Shown in pieces: positions 1 through 12,105 of a stretch of 64,000 nt of DNA (positions are counted from its first letter, which is position 1; each line of letters starts with the position of its first letter). A program made the position numbers and the translations under genes. Source of the DNA: Pycnopodia helianthoides (taxonomy: Eukaryota > Echinodermata > Asteroidea > Forcipulatida > Asteriidae). The notes below the pieces were generated by a model. It was not told where the DNA came from. It saw only the letters and a program-made list of their open reading frames with translations, and did not search any database. The stretch covers positions 1,955,394 through 2,019,393 of the forward strand of contig CM063262.1 in the NCBI GenBank assembly GCA_032158295.1, given 5' to 3'.

Positions 1-1880
1 CAAGGGGCATGGAATGAGGTTGACATTTAGATGTGTATAAACAATCTGTAAAATAAAATAAAATTTGAAATAAAAATTATTTATACTTTTATCTCAAGAT
101 CAAGAATAAGCCTACTTAGGTTTCAATACTTGCAAGTCATTTAGGTGTCGCTGGTGACCTTAGAGAAAACTGTGGCAATGTTCTGTGTCCAAGGTGAACA
201 GTTTGCCAAACATGCATTGTCCTGGGTAACCTTGATTGTAAAAACACATGGAACTTCCTAAAACCTCATAATTATTTTAAAACTTGGTAACCTTCCTTTC
301 AGGAAACGGATCTGCAAGTCATTGATACCTTAAGTTTAGTATTACAAAAAGGACTTTGACATTCGTGTCTTATGCACATTGCGCAATGTCATAGAATTTC
401 ACCATGGTTTTCAGTTTGTTTTGTGTGTAGTTAATGAGGTGAGATTCGCATAAATGTAGAAGATGACGTGGAAACTGATTTTATTTCTTACAATCACCTG
501 AAGTCCGACAAGGAAAAATAGGACTCGATCTATGTCTTAATTAAACAGTCGAAATGTTCATTAATTGTAGTACCTGAGATGCTCTCTGTTTGCTTGTTTT
601 TTTTATTCATTTTTTTTTTTTTTTTTTGTAGATTATATAAGAAGCAAAATAAAATGTTTTATCGCCTTAGAATCGTAAAGGTCTTTTTCCCGTTTTGTTC
701 CTTTCTCACTTTTTCTCTGTCTTTCCCGTACGGCGCGGTTTTTGCACACCATTTCACGAATACGCGTTGTTTTATTGCCAACATGGCGGCAGGAGGGACT
801 GCACTCATTGCCTTTTTTGTGCTGGCTTAACCTATAGTTGTGTAACATTTGTTGTATTATTATATAATGTTAATATATTATCATTTATATAAAAAAGCTA
901 AAAAATCATGTTTTCCTACCATGTTTTGATTAGTTTGGTTTCACCAATCAGTGTATGTATGTATGTATGTATGTATGTATGTATGTACAAACAAACAAAC
1001 AAACACATTTTTCACAATGTTTTATAACTAAAGATTTTACCTTTTTTTTTCATTTATCTTTTTTTTTTTTTCTTTTTTTTTTAAAGTTATTTTAAAGTTT
1101 AGGAGCATGTTGTAAGATGTAATAAATTTGTTTAGTGTATGATTATTATTGTTTCAAATTTTGTTGTGCCGATTTTGATCCAAATTCTCGTTTGGCTGAT
1201 TTTGTTTAATAACAAACCTAATCACAGAATTAATCACTAAAAAAACCTTTCCCATTACCATGCTTGGACCACGATTACCCCCTCTACCCACTGACTATCA
1301 AGTCAGTGGGGCCCGGACGGTGAGGCGAAATACTGGTGTAGGGTTTTTGATCAGGTCAGGAGAGCGCTGGCGCGCTCGGAGTCAAAATAAGAGGTAGTGA
1401 AAACATTTCAATACAAGATTAAATTGTTTTAATTTGTGGATTAACGTATGTAGTTTTATTTAACTTACTTGAAACTATTACGTCAAAAATCCTCCACCCC
1501 AAAAAAAAATAAAATAAAAAAAATTATGAGTGATTGTATGGAGCTTTAATAAAGAAACAAAGGTGTAAAAAGAAAATCGGTAAAAAGCCTTCGTTCGAGC
1601 GAAAATAATCTTCGAATGGAACGAAAATAAATTCAATCGCTCGAGAGAAAAAAATCTTAGTTCGAGCGAAGATTTGTTTTTCATCAATTTTGTTTTCACC
1701 TATGTCCCTTTAGAAGTTCCGTAATGAACGCTATTGGAAAGGAAGGTAAAACCCTCGCATTGTTGTCAACGGCACTGTTGTAACCTATTCATGCCAGAAG
1801 TTATATGTTATCATACATAAAACCATAGAAGTACCATATACTGTCAACGACGTGCACGTGTAGAGTTCGTGCCAAGGGTA
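1..1880. other. A/T-rich gene-free flank
   Basis: No exon with a convincing splice frame is visible here. The stretch holds long T runs (about 600-630 and 1040-1085), a TGTA tetranucleotide run at 952-987, and at 1586-1675 a cluster of the near-palindrome TTCGAGCGAA and related sites. An ATG at 784 opens a 15-codon hydrophobic peptide that stops at once; I treat it as chance. Confidence 0.5.
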
Positions 1881-1887
1881 AACCAAC

Positions 1888-1896
1888 CCGGAAGTG
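1888..1896 (+). promoter_or_regulatory. ETS-like site upstream of cassette a
   Basis: CCGGAAGTG, the ETS-family consensus, lies 26 bp before the ATG of the first signal-peptide exon. The 5' flanks of cassettes b, c and d also carry a GGAAGT core before their ATG, so the element is shared although the rest of this flank is not alike. Function is inferred. Confidence 0.4.
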
Positions 1897-1921
1897 CAGG
1901 TTGGTCCTTCATTATTTCACC

Positions 1922-1976
1922 ATGGCGTCTCGGACCCATTTTACGTGTGTACTTGTGCTCGGCATTTTAGGCATCG
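1922..1976 (+). CDS. Signal-peptide exon, cassette a
   Basis: ATG at 1922 opens MASRTHFTCVLVLGILGI and ends one base into the next codon at a GTAAGT donor (1977). A short N-region with Arg followed by a hydrophobic core is a typical signal peptide. The 55-nt length and phase-1 end equal those of signal exons b and d. It joins in frame to the V exon at 2481. Confidence 0.75.
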
Positions 1977-2480
1977 GTAAGTACAACAATGGCCATAAAC
2001 GAGTTGAGTTTAAACATGTTGAAATGTGAAGTTGAACATTCAGCAAATGTGTCTTTTTGGTTGTCGGGTGACAATCATTTTTTGCCGACCTTACACGTTT
2101 ATGCAGAAGTTCGACTGTTTGCATGCAATTGGGATTATTATTTTATTTTTGTTTCTTCTTCATATTTTCAAATTAAGTTTGTCTATAAGAATTTGTGTTA
2201 CAACTTGAAATTCCACCGAATGGATTTGCTCATACACACCTTCTGCCTGATTTTGTATCTAAAACATTTGTTTTATTCGTTCATGTTCGAATTCCCTTGT
2301 GGTTTTTGTTATTGACCGTGTCCCCCCCCCCTCCCAATAATATATGTAATATATTGTAGGTTTTGCTTACAACAGTTTTTTTTATAAATGAATGTAGATA
2401 TACTGTGTGTGGACGCTTATAGCCGTCTTAATTTCCATATACGCTCAAATCTAGCGTTTTATGTACTATTTTTTTTTCAG

Positions 2481-2843
2481 TGGTGGCTGTTGGTGAACTA
2501 ATTGTCACCGGTGATCCGTGGGTTGGCATCCACCAAAATACAACCGTGACCTGCTCCGTAGTCACGGCACGAGCTCTAGATTTGAATTGGAGGAAGGGCC
2601 CGCTGGGCGCTCCAAACAGCGCCTCTCAACCCATACTCCTGTACGATACCACGCGGCCCACTAATCTCGTAACTTGGTCTGAGACCGTGGACCGAACCCA
2701 CTTTACATTCGATGAAACAAAATCTGACTTCCCATTATCAATACTATCGGTTACACTGGAGGACGAAGGCAGATATTGGTGCCAAGTCACAGATGACGTG
2801 ACTTTTTCATTGTCATATAAGCAAACAGAAATACGCATAAGAG
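2481..2843 (+). CDS. V-like Ig exon, cassette a
   Basis: A 363-nt exon, phase 1 at both ends, with a T-rich acceptor tract ending CAG at 2480 and a GTGAGA donor at 2844. It encodes one Ig V-like domain: B-strand Cys in TVTCSVV, C-strand Trp in LNWRKG, F-strand motif DEGRYWC, and a final strand ending IRIRG. It is the most divergent and longest of the four V exons (121 codons). All the residues needed for the fold are present and there is no frame break. Confidence 0.8.
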
Positions 2844-3071
2844 GTGAGAATGTAGTTTGTAAATTTGTCGAAATCTCGGGGGGGGGGAGGCTGTAAACGT
2901 TTTTATCAATTAATTAATTTGATTCGTGCGGCAACAATAATTGATTAACTTGGTTTTTGTTTCTCTAAAGTTCGAACTGTTTGAGTTTTCTCAGGTTTGA
3001 GTGGAATTTGAAGACACAGAAATTACATGTATACACGTTCATTGACTAACAACAATAATTATTAATCGGTT

Positions 3072-3190
3072 CGAATACGAAAACGGTGAGCGCAGAGACA
3101 AATCGCTGAACTGGAACGAAAGTGTAAAATTGAATGCACTGTTGAGACGTGCTGTTTGAACGAAACAGCCCATATAGCGGAAGTACGAGT
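3072..3190 (+). promoter_or_regulatory. Conserved 5' block of cassette b
   Basis: This block recurs before cassettes c (5742-5864) and d (about 7271-7351). It contains TGGAACGA, then CTGTTT-GAACG-AAACAG (an inverted repeat at 3152-3168), CCCATA and GCGGAAGTAC (3177-3186, ETS-like core). Conservation outside the coding exons argues for a promoter or 5' UTR retained in each duplicate. Confidence 0.55.
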
Positions 3191-3228
3191 TCGGATCCTA
3201 CTGCAGCACAAGTTTTAGTTTCTACATT

Positions 3229-3283
3229 ATGGCGTCGAACGGTGTTGTGTGTCTGCTTACTCTCTGCTGTTTGTTCACAGAAG
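3229..3283 (+). CDS. Signal-peptide exon, cassette b
   Basis: ATG at 3229 encodes MASNGVVCLLTLCCLFTE and ends in phase 1 before GTAGGT. It is very close to signal exon d (MALNGVVCLLTLCCLSTE) and alike to c. No acceptor precedes it, so it should be a first exon. Confidence 0.8.
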
Positions 3284-4094
3284 GTAGGTTCAAAAAGTTC
3301 AACTGGTTTTTTGTGTGTTAAAGATCGTTGTAAACACATACAAAATAACTGAGTCTATAGTATGTTCTAATTTGCTGGGAACTTAATCTGTAGGTGTTAT
3401 GTGTAAACGTGATATGTGGAACTGCAAAATTGTGTGTTTTGGTTTGTTTCAAGGAAACAAAACGCTAATAAACTTTCTTATAAAGCAGGCCTAGATTGTG
3501 TTTGATCGCCAAAATAGTCAACTTTGGTATCTTAGTTATTCCAAGTCTGGTTCCTTCGTTTTCGTTTCACTCATTTGCTTGTTTCTACTTTTTTTGCTGA
3601 TATTTCTCACTTGAATTTGTAAAAAAAACACGTTTTTGATAACCTTTTGTGAATTTAGATGTAGATTAGATGGCGGATTACCAATGTAGAGAAGAGATCA
3701 AGGCATTAAAAAAATACGATTATAGGAACCAATATACATTTTAGATGTACAGATTTTAAGCTGCGGTTTTAACTCTCACTGCGGGGAGTCGGGTAGGGAG
3801 GGAAAAGGACCCATCCACGGGCGAGCTTTTTGTTTAACGCGGGTCAGGTTATTGGTCAAATCGACGTGGAATATGAATTTAATTGAATTCTTTGCATTTT
3901 GGTTGAGGCCATTTTGTTTTCACCGTGGGTGTGACGTCAGTAGGAATCACGTCAGTTATGAGCTTAGGGTTACCGGTCGAAGAAATAGAGGAATAACGTG
4001 ACAATTGATTGGTTCAGACTTGCTATATATAAGGATTAATATCCACTTATCTCAGAGTATTATTATTTATATTTTTTTTTCTCAAATCATGCAG

Positions 4095-4445
4095 TCTTGC
4101 CGCTGGTAACTGTTTCCAATGCACCCTGGGTGGACATCGGCTCTGACACCACACTCAACTGCATCACAACAAACACGGGTACCATTCGAGAAGCCCAGTG
4201 GAGGAGGGGCGACTTCACTGATAGTTTTAACGATGCCGTTGCGATCCTTCGATTCGTTATTGGCCCACCGATCGCATTATATTGGGGCGCGGTAAACGAG
4301 TCGCATTTTACGTTTGACGAGACCGCACCCGGTGTACCGCTCACCGTCAGGTCGGTGACTCTCGGGGACGAGGGGAGATATCGGTGCCAGCTAAACATCC
4401 GAGGGATTGGGTATGAGGATGGTTTATCCGACCTTCGGATCAGAG
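4095..4445 (+). CDS. V-like Ig exon, cassette b
   Basis: A 351-nt exon, phase 1 to 1, after CATGCAG and before a GTGGGT donor. It encodes a V-like Ig domain: TLNCIT (B strand), AQWRRG (C strand), SHFTFDET and GDEGRYRC (F strand). It shares the framework APWVDIGSDTTL and TAPGVPLT with V exons c and d, while the segment between the C strand and FDET differs strongly, as expected of a binding-loop region. The frame is intact. Confidence 0.85.
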
Positions 4446-4684
4446 GTGGGTGTGGTCGATCCGTACGGATTCAGATGTCACATAACATGATCATTAAACC
4501 CTTGCACTGACAAACCATGCACCTAGCAGACAAACTGTTTTTGTTTTTCAATCTGGGGAACAGTTTGTATGTCATTATTAACATAGGCCTAAAGCTGACA
4601 GTCCACGCTACAAACATATCACTTCAACAAATTTTCATGAAAACAATCCCAATAAGATATAAATCGTTCCTACTTATTATTTTT

Positions 4685-5078
4685 TTAAAGGAACATTACA
4701 TAATTGGTTTTTGCTAACAAAACAGTTGCTGGCAGTGTAGGCACTTTATGTAATCCACCATATACATAAACTGACAAACCTGTAGAAGTTTGAGATCGAT
4801 CGGCCATCTTGGGTCACGAGAAAATAGTGAAAAACCGATTACACATTTGCATGAAATCATAAAGCTTAAACAAATGAATAAAACGCCCACCGAGCGATAA
4901 ACTCCAATCGGCAAATTAGTTTATTTATTTCTCATCAAATATGGCATTTCAGACAGAAATATTTCAAGGGATGTTTTCTACTATCATCATCATTAGACCT
5001 GTAAGTTTTATGTAAATCTGTGATAAAAAAAGTATATTTTACAAGTTTTTTCTTACCAATTCTGTAATGTCCCTTTAA
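4685..5078. mobile_element. TTAA-flanked palindromic MITE, copy 1
   Basis: TTAA target copies bound a 0.39-kb element. Its ends pair as (A)AAGGaACATTACAtaATTGGT and ACCAATtcTGTAATGTCCCTTT. The internal motifs cacgagaaaatagtgaaaa and cagaaatatttcaag(g) are shared with the other copies. It has no coding capacity and lies in the intron after V exon b. Confidence 0.7.
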
Positions 5079-5741
5079 ATGCATAGCTCTCAACGAACCC
5101 ACTTGAAGTGTTAATCGTTCACTACAGACGTGTGCATCAAAATACGTCTATATCAACCCTAGTTTTAGTGCCAGACCCAACTGAAAGTATTAAGTAACCC
5201 GTGGTCTGATATTATTCGATGGAGCCCATTTTATGGTCGATAAAACATAATAGTATTGTTACCACACTGTGTAGATAATATCACTTTGCATAATATAGTC
5301 GAGTGGACAGAAATACCCATTTGTAGTCAGAATAGACTTTACTAAGTCGTCAAGTTTTCAGAAGGAACTGTGAGACTTGAGAATTTTAACGGATACGCTA
5401 TGAAGTAATTTCTTAGATTCTTTCAGCGTTATTAAATAGTTTGGCTTTTGCTTCCAGTAGGTTAAAGTAATTGGTTTTCATTGAATAATGTTTTGATTGA
5501 ATTAAGCAAACAGGTTCCCCGTCCATTCGTTGTGACTAAAGACAACAATTACAACAACAAACACAGTACAAATGACAATATCATTTAGGTAAACAAGATT
5601 CGATGGAGATATTTCATGTTAAGTCTCAACTAATAGTGACATGCTCTTTCCTGCATTAGAGATGAACACTCTTATCCAATGTCTGAAACATAATTGAACT
5701 TTTCAAAACTATGTTGTTTACTATCATTCATTCATGTACGA

Positions 5742-5864
5742 TTCGAATACAAAAACGGTGAGCACAAACACAAATCACTAGGCTGGAACGAAAAGATTAA
5801 GATAAGTTCACGTATTTTCGTTCGAGACGCGCTGTTTAAACGAAACAACCCATAGCGGAAGTAC
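5742..5864 (+). promoter_or_regulatory. Conserved 5' block of cassette c
   Basis: Duplicate of the block before cassette b: AAAACGGTGAGC, CTGGAACGAAA, CTGTTTAAACGAAACA (5832 onward) and GCGGAAGTAC (5855-5864). It stands about 60 bp before the ATG at 5924. Confidence 0.5.
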
Positions 5865-5923
5865 AAGGTCGTATGCTGTACTACTAGTCACATTATGCCA
5901 GCTATGAATTTCAGTTCCGCATC

Positions 5924-5975
5924 ATGGCGTTGACTGATGTGTGTGTACTGACGCTCTGCTGTTTGCTGACAGAAG
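5924..5975 (+). CDS. Signal-peptide exon, cassette c
   Basis: ATG at 5924 encodes MALTDVCVLTLCCLLTE, phase-1 end before GTATGT. It is one codon shorter than the b and d copies. The hydrophobic core is rich in Leu and Cys, as in its sisters. Confidence 0.78.
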
Positions 5976-6321
5976 GTATGTTCTAAATATTTAACCATTG
6001 GTTTGAGTAAATTTGTTTGTAATCCATTATGAAATAAGTGTGTTTATAAATTACTACTTCTTACTGCTGAGATTCTGTATAGACATAAGTGTACAGTGTT
6101 GTTTGTGGCATGTATAGAGCTCGTGGGCAATTCGGAAAAATAATTGGATACAGGGCAATTGGAAATGCAATGCACACAAATATGCGTGTAGGATTTTTCA
6201 TACTATAAAGTTAAGACGCTCTGTAAAGTGTTTTTTTTTTCCTTGCCAATTGTGGTAGGTCTACAAATTGTTGTCTTTTGTGTTCATTTTGTATTTATAT
6301 TATTTGTATTTTTTGTTCCAG

Positions 6322-6666
6322 CAGTATTTGCCTTAATCACTATTTCCAATGCACCTTGGGTGGACATCGGCTCAGATACCACACTCCACTGCACGACTTC
6401 AACCACGGGGACAGTTCGGGAAGTCTGGTGGGCGAGGGGTGAAGTGACGGATACGATTAATGAAGTTTCGGCTATCGTGAGCTTCGTCATAGGGGAGTCG
6501 ATTATGTGGGGCGATTCGGTAAACATGACGCACTTCGCTTTCGACGAGACCGCACCCGGCGTACCACTTGCCATCAAATCGGTGACGTTTGGGGACGAGG
6601 GGAGGTATTGGTGCCTGATAAACGTCGTGGGGGAAGAGGTTGGCATATCTGATCTTCAGATCAGAG
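6322..6666 (+). CDS. V-like Ig exon, cassette c
   Basis: A 345-nt phase-1 exon after a tandem CAGCAG acceptor (start 6322 or 6325, both in frame) and before GTGGGT. It is a V-like Ig domain with TLHCTT (B), VWWARG (C), THFAFDET and GDEGRYWC (F). Framework residues match exons b and d; the central segment is distinct. An open frame continues past the donor into the intron for about 100 codons, but the donor and family alignment support the end given. Confidence 0.85.
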
Positions 6667-7270
6667 GTGGGTGTGGTCGATTCAGGCTGCTTCTTTTACT
6701 CCTCCCCGTTACTCGAGTAACAAGGACTGGTACCTCAGATAGAGCCCACTCTATGTTCGATAACGAATACAGGTACCAACCTGAGGATAATTTCATTTTG
6801 CATATTCAGTTGTGTAAACAGAAATGCGCATCAGCAGTAATTAGAGACTTGATTAACTCGTCAAGTTTTCAGAAGAAATTGTTTGAACAAGCAAGTTTTC
6901 AAAACACTTCTGAGACTCGTTCAGCAAAATTAAACAAGTTGGCGTTTCAGTATAGTGCCTTTAAGGTCCAACGACTGGTTTGCATCGACTGATGTTTGTT
7001 AGAATTTAGCTTAGTTTCTCCAGGCAGTACACACAATCGGCGACCGGAGACACACCAATATTGAGTGTTTATTTATTGTGATAAAGTTCAACAAAGGAAA
7101 AAATTCTTTGTCATGCATTGAGAAGAGACTACGGTCCATGAGTTAAACATAGTGGACATCAATGATGTTATTCAATTATGTACGCTTGGGGAAAAACATA
7201 ACAACAACAACAAACTCGCAAACACAAACACACGCACACAACGGCGAGCCCTGACAGCAGTCGCTAGACT

Positions 7271-7351
7271 GGAACGAGGTGAACGAGTTCATGTATTTTA
7301 TGTGGAGTTGCTGTTTGAACGTAACAGCCCATAGCGGAACTTCGGAAGTAC
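7271..7351 (+). promoter_or_regulatory. Conserved 5' block of cassette d
   Basis: TGGAACGAGG, CTGTTTGAACGTAACAG (7311-7327), CCCATAGCGGAA and TTCGGAAGTAC repeat the pattern seen before cassettes b and c. A TATTTATAG stretch at 7394-7402 could serve as a TATA element. Confidence 0.5.
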
Positions 7352-7417
7352 ATAAGGTCGGACGCTGATGTACTAGTCGCATACGGGCAGCTCTATTTAT
7401 AGTTTTAGTTCTACATT

Positions 7418-7472
7418 ATGGCGTTGAACGGTGTTGTGTGTCTGCTGACGCTCTGCTGTTTGTCAACCGAAG
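7418..7472 (+). CDS. Signal-peptide exon, cassette d
   Basis: ATG at 7418 encodes MALNGVVCLLTLCCLSTE, phase-1 end before GTAGGT. Near-identical to signal exon b, pointing to recent duplication or conversion between cassettes. Confidence 0.8.
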
Positions 7473-8653
7473 GTAGGTTCACAAAGTTTTTACTGTTGGT
7501 TTGAATATCGTTGTGAAATAACCAAATATCATAATAGAGGGCGCAAGATGATTAACTGGAGCTCTGGCGCATGGGCGCCATTTCAGCAAGCGAACATTTT
7601 GATATATCTCATTGATAGCAATGGTCAGTGTCTGCACTGATCTAATTGCTGCTTCAAAAGAGTTGCTTACTGAAATGGCGTCCAGTGCACAATTTTTCAG
7701 CCCGAGTCAGCCATCTTGCGCTTTTAGCGCTGTACTACTTTTTTTGTTTTACTATAATACTGGATTAAAATGTAGGCCTACACATTTTTCACTGTTGATT
7801 GTTGCAGACAGAGTGCTCGGGGGTCATTCGGGAAATCACAGGGTTCAAGACACGTGGAAACGTAAAACATAAAATGACTTTTGTTCTTTGAAACAAAGTT
7901 AGAATGCTTTGAAGATTTACGATGCTTTGTGACGACTTGTTATTTCGCCCCAAACTGTACTAGGCGATTGTTTCTTTATCGTTGGTGTAAATTATTCACT
8001 TGTTGTTTTGATTAATATAAAAACCTTCTTGCCCAGATTTCAAAACAAATTATCACGTTTACTGTTTTATATAAGTAAAACTTTAAGAATCTATATATAA
8101 ATGCATTAATCTCTAATGTTGTGATTTACCGCGATTCGAGTCGAGGGGCTATAGGTGGGCAGCTCTACCTATGTGGTGCTCGATATGTGACATGGTGTAC
8201 CCAGGGACTGTACCCCCTTCCTTTTTGTGTCTTCATTGTGCTCTGGAAATCTCAGAAATTCTTTACGTGATTTTAGAAGGGGTGGGGCAGGTCCGTATGG
8301 AGAGGAAAAGGGTGGGTTAAAGTATGGGAACAATTTGGTGAAAACCCCATGCCACATAATATATCGGGCGTGGTACAGTGCCACCTGTGGGCGGGCTTTG
8401 TCACATTCAGGTTAGACCACGGGTCAAATTAAAGTGGAATTCGGGTAAAAAAATAAGTTTTTATTGTAACTGTATGACCTTCTGATCTAGATTAAGAGCT
8501 GGTCTTAAATTAAAATATGAGCTCGGGTTATCTTTACGAGATCATTCAGAAGAAATTGATACTTTTTAGGCCTACGCTCGTTAGTTTAAACTCCCGTTTC
8601 TCTCAGAATGGTAAAACATTTTGTCTGATATTTGTATGTTTTGTTTGTTCCAG

Positions 8654-9004
8654 CAGTAATGGCCTTGATAACAGTTTCCAATGCACCCTGGGCGGACTTC
8701 GGCTCAGATGCCACACTCCACTGCACGTCTTCATCCGCGGGAACGATTCGAGACATTCGGTGGGCGAGGGGCGAAGCGACGGATACGATTAATGAGATTT
8801 CGACGATCGTGCTTTTAATGATCGGTCGGCCGATAGAGTGGAACCCTGCTGTGAACGCGTCGCATTTTGCGTTTGACGAGACCGTACCCGGCGTACCGCT
8901 CACCATCAAGTCGGTTGCGATTGGGGACGAGGGGAGGTACTGGTGTCTGATGAACACCGTGGAGGCCGGAGACACGTACGGCACGTCTGATCTTCAGGTC
9001 AGAG
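8654..9004 (+). CDS. V-like Ig exon, cassette d
   Basis: A 351-nt phase-1 exon, again after CAGCAG and before GTGGGT. The V-like domain shows TLHCTS (B), IRWARG (C), SHFAFDET and GDEGRYWC (F). The loop region IGRPIEWNPAVNA differs from exon c at many positions although the flanks are nearly the same. This is the last cassette before the common exons. Confidence 0.85.
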
Positions 9005-9850
9005 GTGGGTGCGGTCCAGTAAACAGACCGGAGTGTGAATCGTTGGGGAGCACTTTTGTATGCCATTTCTTCATTCAGAAAGTCGAGTTGGTAGTACAAA
9101 TTAAATCACTTGAACCATTTTCACGGATACAATTCTACTGAAGATCAATTTTGCTAAAAGATTTCCCTACCCAGTTTTAAATCTAAAAAAAATAATTTTG
9201 AATTCCCCCAAACAAAACGCTTCCACGACGTTAACAAATCAAACAAGTTACATTTCTATACAAGAAAGGTACTTCCTAGCCTTTTCAAAATGGAAAAAAG
9301 GCGCCATTTTCCCTCTGAGACTCTGTTTCGAATTATCATGTAAATTACATTTTAATCCATTCTGTTTTTAAATTGTACCAATAATAAGTGAACTTGTGCC
9401 TAAAGAAAATGACAAGGAATAAAATTTTAAAAAATAATAAAGAGGGACTCTGCAGAGACAGAGAAAGATGTTGACAGCAAAGTGTTCTCTTGTCTGAGGA
9501 GGAAACGAAACATGTTTTACCTAAAAGGAAAGAGCCGCACTTCTGCCACGCAAAGTTCTGTTTCATCCATTAGGCTTTTATTTCCGGCTCATGTACTTGC
9601 CATCCAAATAAAAACTAACAAAAAACATGCAATGTTTACATGTTCTATTGAGGAACTTCCTTGGACACCGGAAAGTGTAAGGTTTTTTTTCTGGTTGTTC
9701 AATTATTTAGCGACCACTTTAGATCATAACAAAGAGGCTCATGTAACAGGAGCTCGACAAAGATTATGGATTTTAAAGTTCAAGGGTGCTTTAGTTTGGT
9801 GCCGTTAGTGTTTGTCGACTGCGAACCGAAAGTGCACGGGGCATCCACTT
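9005..9850. other. Intron without recognised features
   Basis: Sequence between V exon d and the tandem repeats. I see no exon with sound splice sites, and the open frames here lack domain signatures. Confidence 0.4.
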
Positions 9851-9851
9851 C

Positions 9852-10384
9852 AATCATCGAGAGGTTTAAGTTTTGTTTCAATCCAGGTAAAAGGACCCTG
9901 TACCCTTCCCCCCCGGAATGCCTTTTGTTTTACTGAAATAAATATGTAGCTGCAGACTTATCAATACCAGTTTCCATTGCTAATATGTATAAGTGAGAAT
10001 GATAACCTGTCTTATTTATTTATTTGAACTGTACTGTACTGCACTTCATCGAGAAGTTTCAGTTTTGTTTCAATCCAGGTGAAAGAACCATGGCACTTGT
10101 CCCCAAATTGCCCTTTGTTTTACTGAAATGAATATGTAGCTGTAGACTGATCAATACCAGCTTCCAAAAGTGAGACTGATAACTTGTCTTATTTGTTTGT
10201 TTGAACTGTACTGTACTGCACTTCATCGATAATTTTAAGTTTTGTTTCAATCCAGGTGGAAGGACCCTGGAAATTTTCTTTCCCCAAATTGCCTTTTGTT
10301 TTACTGACATGAATATGTAGCTGTAGACTTATCAATACCAGTTTCCATTGCTAATAATGTATAAGTGAGAATGATAACTTGTCT

Positions 10385-10385
<1 letters not shown>
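9852..10385. repeat. Three tandem units of about 175-190 bp
   Basis: Units start with (c)attcaatcatcgag/cacttcatcgag and contain TTTTGTTTCAATCCAGGT, TTTTGTTTTACTGA, AATATGTAGCTG, GACT(T/G)ATCAATACCAG and end in ACTGTACTGTACTGCAC. They start near 9852, 10042 and 10217. Each carries a CAATCCAG acceptor-like string but no exon follows. Confidence 0.7.
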
Positions 10386-10640
<255 letters not shown>

Positions 10641-10739
10641 TTGAACTGTACTGTCATCCCTGCCATAAAAGTTAAAGAACTCGATGCGCCCCTTACGTGT
10701 AATTCAGCGAAAAATCATTGACATTTTAAACCAAGGTGT

Positions 10740-10975
10740 AACTAGACTGGTCCTATGTCCTTATCCGCAAGGATAATGACAGGCACCGGTCTATTAATCA
10801 AAATGATGGTCACTGCTAGACTGGTCCCCTGTCCTTATCCGCAAGACCGCAATGGGATGCGAGGTCAAAGGTGCGTTTGTCAGGATCCCTCCAAACGCTC
10901 AAAGCCGGTCTCTGGCGTTATTCGCGAGCCTCGAAGTGTGACGTCAGATGTTCGGGCTAAGGTAAACCTGCTAAA
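10740..10975. repeat. Interspersed repeat R2, copy 1
   Basis: Shares CTGCTAGACTGGTCCCCTGT, GGGATGCGAGGTCAAAGGTG and CGAAGTGTGACGTCAGATGT with copies at 17435-17668 and, inverted, 24179-24416. One end has an internal hairpin around CTTATCCGCAAGGATAA, reminiscent of a short non-autonomous DNA element. Confidence 0.7.
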
Positions 10976-11757
10976 ATAGTCCGGTTACATTTTACCGGAG
11001 TCATAGACCAATAGAGTACCCTGACTCTCTGTCACATCTAATACATACCAAATGAAGTTGTATATTCAAATTCATGAGACATGTTCAACATAAACTTGGC
11101 CCTTATTCCGTCCAGTTAAACCGTCTATGACGGCGTGTTGACCCTCTCTGCCACAGCTCTCTGCGTGAACTGTATGTTTTAGGCCTGGAAAGTTGAAGCA
11201 ACCAACCTCCTTAATTACGACAGTTTACCCATTCCCCAACATTACGGGTAGTTTCCATATAACATTTTTAATTTAGGTGTACGATGCCACCCCCCCCCCC
11301 CCCCCGTTTTTCCCCCTTTTTATTTTCATATATATTTTGTTTTATCTTGGGATGCTTTCGAGGGCCATTAAGGAGATTGTAAAGGAATGTATAATTCTAT
11401 TAATGTTGTTCTCGCTCGGGTTTGGTACAGTTGTGAATTTCCCGAGAGAGAGAGGAAAAACACATAGAATTGACTTTTCAACTTAAATGTGAGTAAAACA
11501 ACAAAAAAGGGTCGACTGTTCTTAATTCTCTCGTGTTTAATATAGTTGCTACTTTCCAGAAAGATAGAGATCGAAAGTCGAGTTGACTGGATCATCTTGG
11601 CCCCATTCCGTTCGCAAATAATTATGCAGAGTACTTTAAATATAGGACATTTAATTCTAATAATGGGAGGGGGAAATACAGAATCTGTCGTAATCTTTCA
11701 CACGTTTGAATGGTCAGCATCTAATCACTGCATCTGTTTTATGTCATCTCACTTCAG

Positions 11758-12105
11758 TACCACCGACCACCATGACCGTCACCTATGGGGGAAGCAGCTA
11801 CGGCAACGGGGACTCTATCTCGCTGGTAGCAGGAGATGATCATCAGTTCACCTGCAACGTTCCCGGTGTCAAACCCGCAGCGAACTTCACATGGACCCTT
11901 GGGGGTGCGACACTCGAGCAGACGGGGCTCCAGGAAGACACCGTAAATCAGGGCGACTCCAGACTCGTGGACAGCGCCGTCACTGAACAAGCGGTGAACA
12001 TCGCCGAGTCACCCGGTACGCAGATGCTGTCTTGTGGCGCGACCAACCGCCAGGATGGACTTACCGACGCCGAGGTGGCTGTCACTGTGACGGTCCAAGT
12101 GAAAG
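11758..12105 (+). CDS. Ig-like exon 5 of the receptor kinase (common part)
   Basis: A 348-nt exon, phase 1 to 1, after CACTTCAG and before GTGGGT. It begins VPPTTMTVTYGG and encodes an Ig-like domain with B-strand Cys in HQFTCNV, C-strand Trp in NFTWTLGG and F-strand Cys in QMLSCGATN. Present once, so it is the first exon of the shared portion that every cassette can join. The frame is intact. Confidence 0.8.

Noticed and set aside
784..829. ATG with hydrophobic codons (MAAGGTALIAFFVLA) as a fifth signal exon
   Set aside because: It meets TAA after 15 codons and has no good donor; no V exon follows before cassette a.
952..987. CRISPR-like or regulatory array
   Set aside because: It is a TGTA microsatellite; no spacers, and the DNA is animal.
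11280..11486. Open frame after a C-rich run
   Set aside because: Low-complexity start, no splice context or domain signature.
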